Positions 1 through 5,999 of a stretch of DNA of 6,879 nt are shown in pieces. The position numbers and the translations under genes are program-made. A model generated the notes under the pieces. The model did no database searches. It saw nothing but the letters and a program-made list of their open reading frames with translations, and was not told the origin of the DNA. Positions within the stretch are counted from its first letter, which is position 1. Each line of letters begins with the position of its first letter. Source of the DNA: Actinomycetota bacterium (GTDB taxonomy: Bacteria > Actinomycetota > Humimicrobiia > Humimicrobiales > Humimicrobiaceae); NCBI GenBank assembly GCA_018897225.1, contig JAHILC010000153.1, positions 1-6,879 on the forward strand. Reading direction: 5' to 3'.

Positions 1-58
1 ATTATACAACATTAAAAAAAAAAACAGGATTTTTAATTTTATATTTTATTTAAATATT

Positions 59-67
59 TGCTACAAT
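59..67 (+). promoter_or_regulatory. Candidate extended -10 promoter for pyk
   Basis: TACAAT at 62-67 differs from TATAAT at one base and is preceded by TG at 59-60 with one intervening base, which makes an extended -10 element. No good -35 hexamer is present: TTTATA at 38-43 with an 18-base gap is the best and is weak, as expected for an extended -10 promoter. Initiation near 74 would give a leader of about 55 bases. The surrounding DNA is so A+T-rich that chance matches are common, so this is tentative. Confidence 0.4.
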
Positions 68-127
68 ATCCCTTAGAATTAAAATAATTAAATTAGATAA
101 AAATATTAAATTATCAAAAGAGATGTA

Positions 128-1597
128 GTGAGAAAAACAAAAATTATTTGCACAATAGGTCCTTCAAGCGAATCCTATAAGGCACTTGAAAGTTTAATTT
201 TTAACGGGATGGATATAGCCAGGATCAATACTTCTCACAGCAGTAAGGAAGAGGCTAAAAAAAAGATTGAAAATATCAGAGCTATTTCCATAAAACGTAA
301 AACAAACACCGCGATAATACTTGATCTTCAGGGTCCAAAAATCAGAATCGGCAAGCTTGCTAAAGACATCATGCTTGAGGATGGTCAGCATATTATTTTA
401 ACAATCCGTGACATTCTTCCAACCGCAAATAAAAAAAGTAACAGCGGCCTAAAAACAAGCTTCACTCAGGCAGCAATCCCGGTAATCAAAGTAAACTATG
501 ATAAATTTTTAGACGACATAAGGGAAAACTGTACAATTTTTATTGACGATGGATTGATCGAATGCAGAATCCAAAAAATTAACAAATTGGATGGGTATGC
601 AGAAGCTCTTGTTATCAGGGGAGGCATGTTAAGTTCCAATAAGGGAATAAATCTCACAGGGCTGTCAGTGAGCGTTAATTCTGTTACCGAAAAAGATATA
701 GATTTTTTAAATTTTGGTATAGAAATGGGTGTTGATTTCATTGCACAGTCTTTCGTAAGAGATGCTGAGGACATTAAAAAAATAAAATCTATTATAAAAG
801 AAAAAAACAGCCATATAATGGTTATAGCAAAAATTGAAAAGCACGAGGCTGTATCCAACTTTGATAGCATATTAAAGCAAGCGGATGCCATTATGATAGC
901 AAGAGGGGATTTGGGAATTGAAGTTCCACAGGAAGATGTGCCCAATATACAGAAAGAGATAATTAAAAAGGCAAATATGGTTGGAAAACCTGTAATTACG
1001 GCAACCCAGATGCTTGATTCGATGATTAGAAATCCCAGACCTACAAGGGCAGAGGTAAGCGATGTTGCAAACGCAATTTTCGATGGTTCAGATGCTGTAA
1101 TGCTATCAGGGGAAACTGCTGCTGGAAGCTATCCCGTTGAAGCTCTTAAAACTATGGTCAGGATAATTAATAAGACTGAAGAAGCCCTTGATTACAAGGA
1201 AATCATGCAGAAGAAGTTTGCTGTTAAGCAGCATACAATAACAGAAGCGATAAGCTTTGCTGCCTGCGAAATTGCGAGCGTGCTTAGTGCAAAGGCAATC
1301 ATAACATCCACTCAATCAGGCAGCACGGCGAGGCAAGTTTCTAAAAGCAGGCCTGAAAGTATAATAATTGGTACAAGTCCCCATGAATGGGTTATAAGAC
1401 AGCTTATGATTACCTGGGGTGTAATTCCTGCAAAAACAAAATTTTTTGGTAGTGTTGATAAAATGATTGAGGAGGCTGTTTCTGTTTCCAAAAAACATGG
1501 CTATATCGAGGAAGGGGATAGGGTGGTTATAACAGGCGGAATTTTTATGAACAGACCAGGCAGCACCAATTTTATAAATGTAAAGGAAATCAAATAA
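128..1597 (+). CDS. pyk: Pyruvate kinase
   Basis: Catalyses phosphoenolpyruvate + ADP to pyruvate + ATP, the last step of glycolysis, in the cytosol. The 489-residue protein is complete. CTIGPSS is at 8-14, and substrate/cation residues R32, N34, S36 and D66 are present. The active-site signature around IAKIEKHEA has catalytic K235 and metal ligand E237. ARGDLG supplies D261, and ATQMLDSM (292-299, with T293) leads into NPRPTRAEVSDVANAIFDG. The C-terminal domain (about 365-489) is of ordinary size and lacks the PEP-utiliser extension seen in some bacteria. The DLQGPKIR block has Leu67 and Lys71 where K+-dependent enzymes have Thr and Glu, which predicts K+-independent activity. The B domain is about 17 residues longer than usual near 99-119. 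The GTG start is chosen because family homology begins at residue 3 and no upstream in-frame start exists; its ribosome site is weak (AAGAGA, 118-123). No hairpin terminator is visible after the stop, so read-through to the next gene is possible. Confidence 0.97.
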   Translation: MRKTKIICTIGPSSESYKALESLIFNGMDIARINTSHSSKEEAKKKIENIRAISIKRKTNTAIILDLQGPKIRIGKLAKDIMLEDGQHIILTIRDILPTANKKSNSGLKTSFTQAAIPVIKVNYDKFLDDIRENCTIFIDDGLIECRIQKINKLDGYAEALVIRGGMLSSNKGINLTGLSVSVNSVTEKDIDFLNFGIEMGVDFIAQSFVRDAEDIKKIKSIIKEKNSHIMVIAKIEKHEAVSNFDSILKQADAIMIARGDLGIEVPQEDVPNIQKEIIKKANMVGKPVITATQMLDSMIRNPRPTRAEVSDVANAIFDGSDAVMLSGETAAGSYPVEALKTMVRIINKTEEALDYKEIMQKKFAVKQHTITEAISFAACEIASVLSAKAIITSTQSGSTARQVSKSRPESIIIGTSPHEWVIRQLMITWGVIPAKTKFFGSVDKMIEEAVSVSKKHGYIEEGDRVVITGGIFMNRPGSTNFINVKEIK

Positions 1598-1630
1598 GCA
1601 AGAAGACCCACAGATTCAATAAATAACCCG

Positions 1631-1648
1631 AAATTAATTTAAAAAAAA
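1631..1648 (+). promoter_or_regulatory. A/T tract, candidate UP element
   Basis: An uninterrupted A/T stretch made of the 10-bp palindrome AAATTAATTT followed by eight A's ends one base before the -35 hexamer at 1650. This is the position where the RNA polymerase alpha C-terminal domain contacts UP elements, and it would strengthen the promoter. The genome is A+T-rich, so the composition alone proves little. Confidence 0.4.
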
Positions 1649-1649
1649 C

Positions 1650-1677
1650 TTCACAATTTCTGTAAAGGGAATATAAT
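1650..1677 (+). promoter_or_regulatory. Housekeeping-type promoter for the ATPase-trkA operon
   Basis: The -35 hexamer TTCACA (1650-1655) matches TTGACA at five of six bases. A 16-base spacer separates it from a perfect -10 TATAAT (1672-1677). The start of transcription would fall near 1683-1685, giving a leader of about 50 bases before the ATG at 1735. This is the best promoter in the window, and it lies in the only plus-strand intergenic gap of more than 100 bases. It probably drives the ATPase and both trkA-like genes. Confidence 0.75.
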
Positions 1678-1686
1678 ACACTACTT

Positions 1687-1700
1687 ATGATTATAATCAT
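1687..1700. promoter_or_regulatory. Perfect 14-bp palindrome, candidate operator
   Basis: ATGATTATAATCAT reads identically on both strands. It begins only a few bases past the predicted transcription start, where a bound dimeric repressor would block initiation or clearance. The half-site TGATTA resembles, but does not equal, the TGATAAT half-site of Fur-type regulators, and the two halves abut without the one-base spacer of Fur/PerR/Zur boxes. The regulator cannot be named. Flanking TAC and GTA could extend the dyad imperfectly. Confidence 0.5.
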
Positions 1701-1719
1701 GTATTTTAGATTAATATTT

Positions 1720-1725
1720 AGAGGA
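1720..1725 (+). promoter_or_regulatory. Ribosome binding site of the P-type ATPase
   Basis: AGAGGA lies nine bases before the ATG at 1735. It is the only Shine-Dalgarno-like sequence in the leader and supports this start codon. Confidence 0.7.
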
Positions 1726-1734
1726 CGATTTTAA

Positions 1735-4533
1735 ATGGAAAATTCAGATTATTTTTCACTTGATACTGAGAAGATTTTTAAAAAATTAGGTGTTTCCAAA
1801 GATGGCTTAAGTGATGAAGAAGCTGCAAAAAGGTTAAAGGAATTTGGACCAAATGCCCTGGTTGCTAAAAGAAAAAGACCACTGATTTTAAAGTTTTTCG
1901 ATAATTTCGTGCATTTACTGGCTATAATATTATGGGTTGCGGCTGGATTATGTTTTATCCCCAAAGTTGACATGCCTCAACTTGGATATGCTATTATTCT
2001 TGTTGTTATTATTAATGCAGTTTTCAGCTTCCTGCAGGAATTCAGGGCCGAAAAAGCTCTTGAAGCATTAAAAAATTTAATTCCATCTTATTCCAAAGTA
2101 TTAAGGTCGGGAGAGATTCAGGATATTTTATCCAGTGAGCTTGTACCCGGTGATATTATTGTGCTTGAAGAGGGTGACAATATTACTGCAGATGCAAGAC
2201 TCATTGAAGCTTATGATATAAGAACTAACAATTCGGTTCTAACTGGAGAATCAGATCCACAAAGAAAGAATGCGAATCCAGTTCACCAGGAGAATGCTGA
2301 CGAGCTAAGGCTTGCAAACGTTGTTTACACCGGTACAAGCGTAACAAATGGAAGCGGAAGGGCTGTTGTTTTTGCAACAGGAATGAAAACACAATTTGGA
2401 AAAATTGCCAACCTGACTCAGAATGTTAAAGAGCAACTTAGTCCTCTCCAGATTGAAATTAACAAGACCAGCCAGATTCTTGCATTCATAGCAGTTGGAG
2501 TTGGTGTTTTGTTTTTTGTTCTATCGCTTTTTACGGTAAAACTGGGATTTGTGGCAGCTTTTGTATTTGCGATAGGTTGTATAGTTGCTTTTGTGCCGGA
2601 AGGATTGCTGCCTACAGTGACAATAACGCTGGCTATGGGCGTGCAGAGAATGGCAAAACGAAACGCACTTATTAAGAAACTCTCTTCAGTTGAAACCCTA
2701 GGCAGCGCTACTGTTATTTGTACTGATAAAACAGGCACACTAACTCAAAATGAAATGACCATAAAAGAAATGTGGGCGAACGGCAAAAGCTACGATTTGA
2801 CTGGGGTTGGGTATAATCCGGAAGGAGATTTTTTTCTTGGCAGCGCTAAACTAAACAAAGAAGATGCTTCTAAAGCCCTTAAACCTATTGCGCGTGCAAT
2901 GTCTTACTGCAATAATGCAAGACTTATCGTGGATGCAAGCACAAAGCAGTGGACTATAAAGGGCGATCCTACTGAGGGAGCTTTGCTTGTTGCAGCAAAA
3001 AAATCTGGTTTTGAGTACGAAGTAGAAATTCAGGATGAGATCAGAACATATCTTCTGCCTTTTGATTCAAGAAGAAAAAGAATGAGCTCGATACATAATG
3101 CAAAGGAAGGCATAATCGCTTTTGTAAAGGGCGCTCCCAAGGAAATGCTTTCAATTTGCAGCAAAATTTATTTGGATGGAAATGTAGTTGAGCTTTCAAA
3201 AAAGCAAAGAGATGAAATTCTGAAGATAAATGATGATTATGCAAGAAAAGCTCTGCGAGTTCTAGCGATAGCGTATAGAGATTTAAAGGGCTTCAGTTCA
3301 TCTTACAGCCCTGAAAGTGTTGAGCAGGATTTAGTTTTTATAGGTCTTGCTGCTATGATGGATCCGCCAAGGCTTGAGGTAGAAGCTGCAGTGAAGCAGT
3401 GTTATAAATCAGGAATAAAAATAATAATGATTACCGGTGACTATGGACTTACTGCAGATGCTATTGCAAGAAAAACAGGAATAGTTAAGGGTGAGTCAAA
3501 AATTTATCTTGGTTCTGATATTGAAGATATGAGCGAAGAGCAATTAAGAGAGGTTTTAAAGCAGGAAAATATAATATTTGCCAGAGTTTCACCTGAGAAT
3601 AAAATGTCGATTGCAGATGCTTTAAAAAAGAATGGCCACGTTGTTGCTATGACTGGCGATGGTGTCAATGATGCACCGGCTTTAAAATCTGCTGATATTG
3701 GAATAGCAATGGGCATAGCCGGAACAGATGTTGCAAAAGAAGCAGCGGATATGATTTTAACTGATGATAACTTTGCAAGCATTGTAAGTGCAATTGAAGA
3801 AGGAAGAGCAGTATTTGATAATATCAGGAGATTTATCACATATATTCTTGCCAGTAATATTCCTGAAGCAATTCCATTTATTGCCATGGTTTTATTTAAA
3901 ATACCGCTACCGTTGACTGTAATGCAGATTCTTGCGGTTGACCTTGGAACAGATATGCTGCCAGCTCTTGCTTTGGGGACAGAACCACCCGAACCTGGAA
4001 TAATGAACAGACCACCAAGGCCGAGAAATGAAAGATTACTCAATTTCAAGGTGCTTGTAAAGGCTTATTTGTTCTTAGGTCCAATTGAAGCTGCAATGGG
4101 TATGCTAGGTTACTTCTATTTGTATTCCTCCAGAGGTTATAGTTTCGAAATGCTAAGGATAATAGGAGCAAATACTAAATCTTATATTAATGATATAATA
4201 TATTTACAGGCTACAACCATGAGCCTTGCAGCAATAATTATGACACAAATCGGCAACGCTTTTGCATGTAAAACAAATTTTGAGTCGGTGTTTAAGGTAG
4301 GCTTTTTCAAGAACAAGCTGCTGTTATGGGGTATCCTTGCAGAAGTTGCGCTGGTTAATATTTTAATTTATGTGCCGCATCTTAATAAAGTATTTAATAA
4401 TGCACCTATTGGAATTACCGACTGGCTCGTTTTAATAGCATTTATACCATCTGTTTTAATAGCTGAAGAACTCAGAAAGCTTATATTGAAGTTTATGAAA
4501 AAAAGGCAGACACGGATTCTTAAAGTTGCTTAG
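1735..4533 (+). CDS. P-type cation-transporting ATPase, type II, Na,K-ATPase-like
   Basis: An inner-membrane pump of 932 residues that moves cations using ATP through an aspartyl-phosphate intermediate. The N-terminal cation-ATPase domain is followed by M1 (about 57-75) and M2 (83-104). The actuator has TGES (170-173), and M3 (247-267) leads to M4 with PEGLL (E289). The P domain has DKTGT with phosphorylated D331. The N domain has GDPTEGAL (410-417) and KGAP (K465). Further core motifs are MDPPR (542-546), TGDY (567-570) and TGDGVNDAP (640-648). M5-M10 lie near 700-720, 727-748, 773-798, 822-843, 861-879 and 895-913. Ion-site residues are N708 and E711 (SNIPE), D736 and D740 (DLGTD), Q838 in M8 and E870 in M9. 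These match Na,K-ATPase better than SERCA, although the T774 equivalent is Ala706 and the D926 equivalent is Asn841. NSVLTGESDPQ also resembles the Na,K-pump. The beta-subunit SYGQ loop and C-terminal KETYY are absent. A K+/Na+ (or H+) pump is inferred; Ca2+ cannot be excluded. Confidence 0.93.
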   Translation: MENSDYFSLDTEKIFKKLGVSKDGLSDEEAAKRLKEFGPNALVAKRKRPLILKFFDNFVHLLAIILWVAAGLCFIPKVDMPQLGYAIILVVIINAVFSFLQEFRAEKALEALKNLIPSYSKVLRSGEIQDILSSELVPGDIIVLEEGDNITADARLIEAYDIRTNNSVLTGESDPQRKNANPVHQENADELRLANVVYTGTSVTNGSGRAVVFATGMKTQFGKIANLTQNVKEQLSPLQIEINKTSQILAFIAVGVGVLFFVLSLFTVKLGFVAAFVFAIGCIVAFVPEGLLPTVTITLAMGVQRMAKRNALIKKLSSVETLGSATVICTDKTGTLTQNEMTIKEMWANGKSYDLTGVGYNPEGDFFLGSAKLNKEDASKALKPIARAMSYCNNARLIVDASTKQWTIKGDPTEGALLVAAKKSGFEYEVEIQDEIRTYLLPFDSRRKRMSSIHNAKEGIIAFVKGAPKEMLSICSKIYLDGNVVELSKKQRDEILKINDDYARKALRVLAIAYRDLKGFSSSYSPESVEQDLVFIGLAAMMDPPRLEVEAAVKQCYKSGIKIIMITGDYGLTADAIARKTGIVKGESKIYLGSDIEDMSEEQLREVLKQENIIFARVSPENKMSIADALKKNGHVVAMTGDGVNDAPALKSADIGIAMGIAGTDVAKEAADMILTDDNFASIVSAIEEGRAVFDNIRRFITYILASNIPEAIPFIAMVLFKIPLPLTVMQILAVDLGTDMLPALALGTEPPEPGIMNRPPRPRNERLLNFKVLVKAYLFLGPIEAAMGMLGYFYLYSSRGYSFEMLRIIGANTKSYINDIIYLQATTMSLAAIIMTQIGNAFACKTNFESVFKVGFFKNKLLLWGILAEVALVNILIYVPHLNKVFNNAPIGITDWLVLIAFIPSVLIAEELRKLILKFMKKRQTRILKVA

Positions 4534-4574
4534 GGATAATAATTAAAGAAAGAAACAACAAGATTTTTAAATAT

Positions 4575-4579
4575 AAGGG
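4575..4579 (+). promoter_or_regulatory. Ribosome binding site that sets the start of the first trkA-like gene
   Basis: AAGGG, eight bases before the ATG at 4588, is the only Shine-Dalgarno-like element before this gene. It overlaps an in-frame GTG at 4579. That GTG has no ribosome site of its own, so the ATG at 4588 is the better start. Confidence 0.65.
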
Positions 4580-4587
4580 TGATAAAA

Positions 4588-5247
4588 ATGCATAAAATGA
4601 ACATTGTGATAGGAGGTTGCGGAAGAGTCGGCAGATATCTGGCTCATACATTGGAAAGTTCAGGCCATAATATAAGTATAATTGATAAGGACCCTGCAAA
4701 TTTTGATGAGCTTTGGGCAGGTTACAAAGGTAAAAAAGTAATTGGAATAGTTTTTGACAGGGATGTGCTCGAAAATGCCGGTATTAAAGAAGCAGACGTC
4801 TATGTGGCTGTAACAAGTGGTGATAACAGCAATATAGTAAGTGCACGAATTGCAAAAGAATACTTTAAGGTTCCTATAGTTTTTGCAAGGATTTATGATC
4901 CGAGAAGAGCTGAAATTTATAAAAAGTTTGGTGTTTCTACAATTGCAACTGTTACATGGGCAAGTTCAAGACTTGTAAGCTTAATTCTGAACCCCGAGCT
5001 TCATAGTGAATATGTTTTTGGAAGCGGCGAAGTAGAAATGGTGGAAGTTACGCTACCGTTGAGATTGGAAAATAAACTGGTGAAGGACCTGGAGATTTCG
5101 GGTGAAATAAAGGTATCAGCAATTTTTAGAGAAAATAATGTTTTTATCCCTAATCCTGGCACAATTTTTAGCAAGGATGATGTTTTATATATCACAGTTT
5201 CTCATGATAGTATAAGCAAGCTTAGAAATATGCTTGGCGCTTTTTAA
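4588..5247 (+). CDS. TrkA/RCK potassium-channel regulatory protein, CeoB-like
   Basis: A cytosolic gating subunit of Trk/Ktr-type K+ uptake, 219 residues from the chosen ATG. The N-terminal RCK/TrkA_N Rossmann domain (about 4-125) has the dinucleotide loop GCGRVG (10-15). D33 at the end of the second strand fits NAD(H) rather than NADP(H). FDRDVL (56-61), SGDNSN (77-82), ARIYDPRRAEIY (100-111) and TVTW (121-124) are the blocks I associate with actinobacterial CeoB. A TrkA_C domain (about 140-219) follows. It is half the size of the E. coli TrkA tandem protein, as expected for a member of a two-gene pair. It begins 54 bases after the ATPase stop, with no convincing promoter or terminator between, so it is probably co-transcribed. 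An alternative GTG start at 4579 would add three residues, but it falls inside the ribosome binding site. No TrkH/KtrB membrane partner is in the window. The symbol trkA would be acceptable, but the gene is paralogous to its neighbour. Confidence 0.93.
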   Translation: MHKMNIVIGGCGRVGRYLAHTLESSGHNISIIDKDPANFDELWAGYKGKKVIGIVFDRDVLENAGIKEADVYVAVTSGDNSNIVSARIAKEYFKVPIVFARIYDPRRAEIYKKFGVSTIATVTWASSRLVSLILNPELHSEYVFGSGEVEMVEVTLPLRLENKLVKDLEISGEIKVSAIFRENNVFIPNPGTIFSKDDVLYITVSHDSISKLRNMLGAF

Positions 5248-5250
5248 ATA

Positions 5251-5257
5251 AGAGGAG
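5251..5257 (+). promoter_or_regulatory. Strong ribosome binding site of the second trkA-like gene
   Basis: AGAGGAG, five bases before the ATG at 5263, lies entirely in the 15-base gap between the two trkA-like genes. It supports both the start codon and independent ribosome loading within one transcript. Confidence 0.75.
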
Positions 5258-5262
5258 AAGAT

Positions 5263-5928
5263 ATGAAGGTTTTAATAATAGGTGGTGGAAGGTCAGGAAG
5301 CTTTGTAGCTTTAAAATTAAAAAAGAATCACAAGGTTACTGTTATAGAATCCTGCAAGGAAAGAGTTGAAAGTTTAAGAAGAGAGGTTCAGGATATTGAA
5401 ATCATTAAAGGTGATGGCTGTGAGCCCCACATACTTGAAAAGGCCAATATTAAGCAGATGGACGTAGTAGCCGCGCTTACAGGTGATGACGAAGATAACC
5501 TGGTTATTTCTTTTTTATCCAAATTTCAAAATAATGTCCCTCTTATTTTTGCAAGAATCAATAATCCTAAGAATGAGTGGCTTTTTGAAAAAAATTGGGG
5601 AGTGGATATCGCAGTGTCTTCTTCAATAATAATTGCAAACCTGATTCAGGAAGAAGTAAGCCTGGGAGAGATAATCTCTATTTTGAAATTAAAGAAAGGA
5701 AATGTTTCGGTTGACGAGATTAACCTGCCGGATGATTCAAGCGCTGCAGGCAAGCAAATATCCCAGTTAAGTTTCCCAAATAATATCCATATAATAGCGA
5801 TAGTGTCCGGCATGGAAGTTATTATACCTAAGGGCGACACCTTGCTTCATTCTGGGGACAAACTTTTCATAATATCTGAAGACAGCGATAAGAGCTCAAT
5901 ATTGAAATTACTTGGTATTAGCCAGTAG
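5263..5928 (+). CDS. TrkA/RCK potassium-channel regulatory protein, CeoC-like
   Basis: The second RCK protein of the pair, 221 residues, cytosolic. The TrkA_N domain (about 1-125) begins with the glycine loop GGGRSG (7-12), and E29 at the end of the second strand is suited to NAD(H). GDGCEPHIL (50-58), TGDDEDNLV (73-81), ARINNPKNEWLF (97-108) and WGVDIAVS (112-119) match the pattern I recall for actinobacterial CeoC. A TrkA_C domain follows (about 137-221), with the usual LPDDS...GK and HSGDKLFIIS segments. It differs clearly from its neighbour outside the nucleotide-binding fold, so the pair is an old duplication that may act as a hetero-oligomeric gating ring. It starts 15 bases after the upstream stop, so the two are almost certainly translated from one mRNA. 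Its stop lies inside a terminator-like hairpin. Confidence 0.94.
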   Translation: MKVLIIGGGRSGSFVALKLKKNHKVTVIESCKERVESLRREVQDIEIIKGDGCEPHILEKANIKQMDVVAALTGDDEDNLVISFLSKFQNNVPLIFARINNPKNEWLFEKNWGVDIAVSSSIIIANLIQEEVSLGEIISILKLKKGNVSVDEINLPDDSSAAGKQISQLSFPNNIHIIAIVSGMEVIIPKGDTLLHSGDKLFIISEDSDKSSILKLLGISQ

Positions 5929-5941
5929 TCGGGCTTTTTTC
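5920..5941 (+). terminator. Weak terminator at the end of the ATPase-trkA operon
   Basis: AGCC (5920-5923) can pair with GGCT (5932-5935), leaving an 8-base loop that contains the TAG stop, followed by a run of six T's. The form GGGCTTTTTT is typical of intrinsic terminators, but a four-pair stem is short, so it may be leaky. Confidence 0.45.
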
Positions 5942-5978
5942 TTCAACAGAAGGCAAAGGCGGCCTGTAAAAAGCTATA

Positions 5979-5999
5979 AAAATTATCCCTGATATTTTT
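5979..5999. terminator. Possible bidirectional terminator between convergent genes
   Basis: TATC (5984-5987) pairs with GATA (5991-5994) around a 3-base loop. After one T-T mismatch, four A's (5979-5982) pair with four T's (5996-5999). The A-run and T-run flanks give a U-tract on either strand. On the minus strand it overlaps the stop of the amidase gene. The stem is almost all A-T pairs and therefore weak. Confidence 0.35.

Noticed and set aside
14..34. A-run, CAGGA and T-run resembling a terminator of an upstream gene
   Set aside because: The only possible stem is five A-T pairs, too weak to call, and no upstream gene end is visible in the window.
496..945. 149-codon open frame on the minus strand inside pyk
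   Set aside because: Complementary to the catalytic core of pyruvate kinase; no domain and no credible ribosome site; a shadow frame.
1598..1734. Riboswitch or small RNA, such as a ydaO/kimA-type cyclic-di-AMP element, before the ATPase
   Set aside because: The predicted leader is only about 50 bases, A+T-rich, and has no multi-helix structure or conserved core; the only structure is the short palindrome.
3504..4049. 181-codon open frame on the minus strand inside the ATPase gene
   Set aside because: It is antisense to conserved P-type ATPase motifs, its translation is low-complexity (Ser/Ile/Ala-rich) without a recognisable domain, and the sense gene explains the sequence.
1735..4533. KdpB, MgtA or heavy-metal (CopA/ZntA-type) identity for the pump
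   Set aside because: No CPC-type metal motif in M4 (PEGLL instead), no N-terminal metal-binding domain, no kdpA/kdpC neighbours, and the protein is longer than KdpB with ten predicted membrane segments.
4534..4587. Possible separate promoter for the trkA-like genes (GATAAT at 4536-4541)
   Set aside because: No -35 hexamer at suitable spacing; the gap is short and A+T-rich, so co-transcription with the ATPase is simpler.
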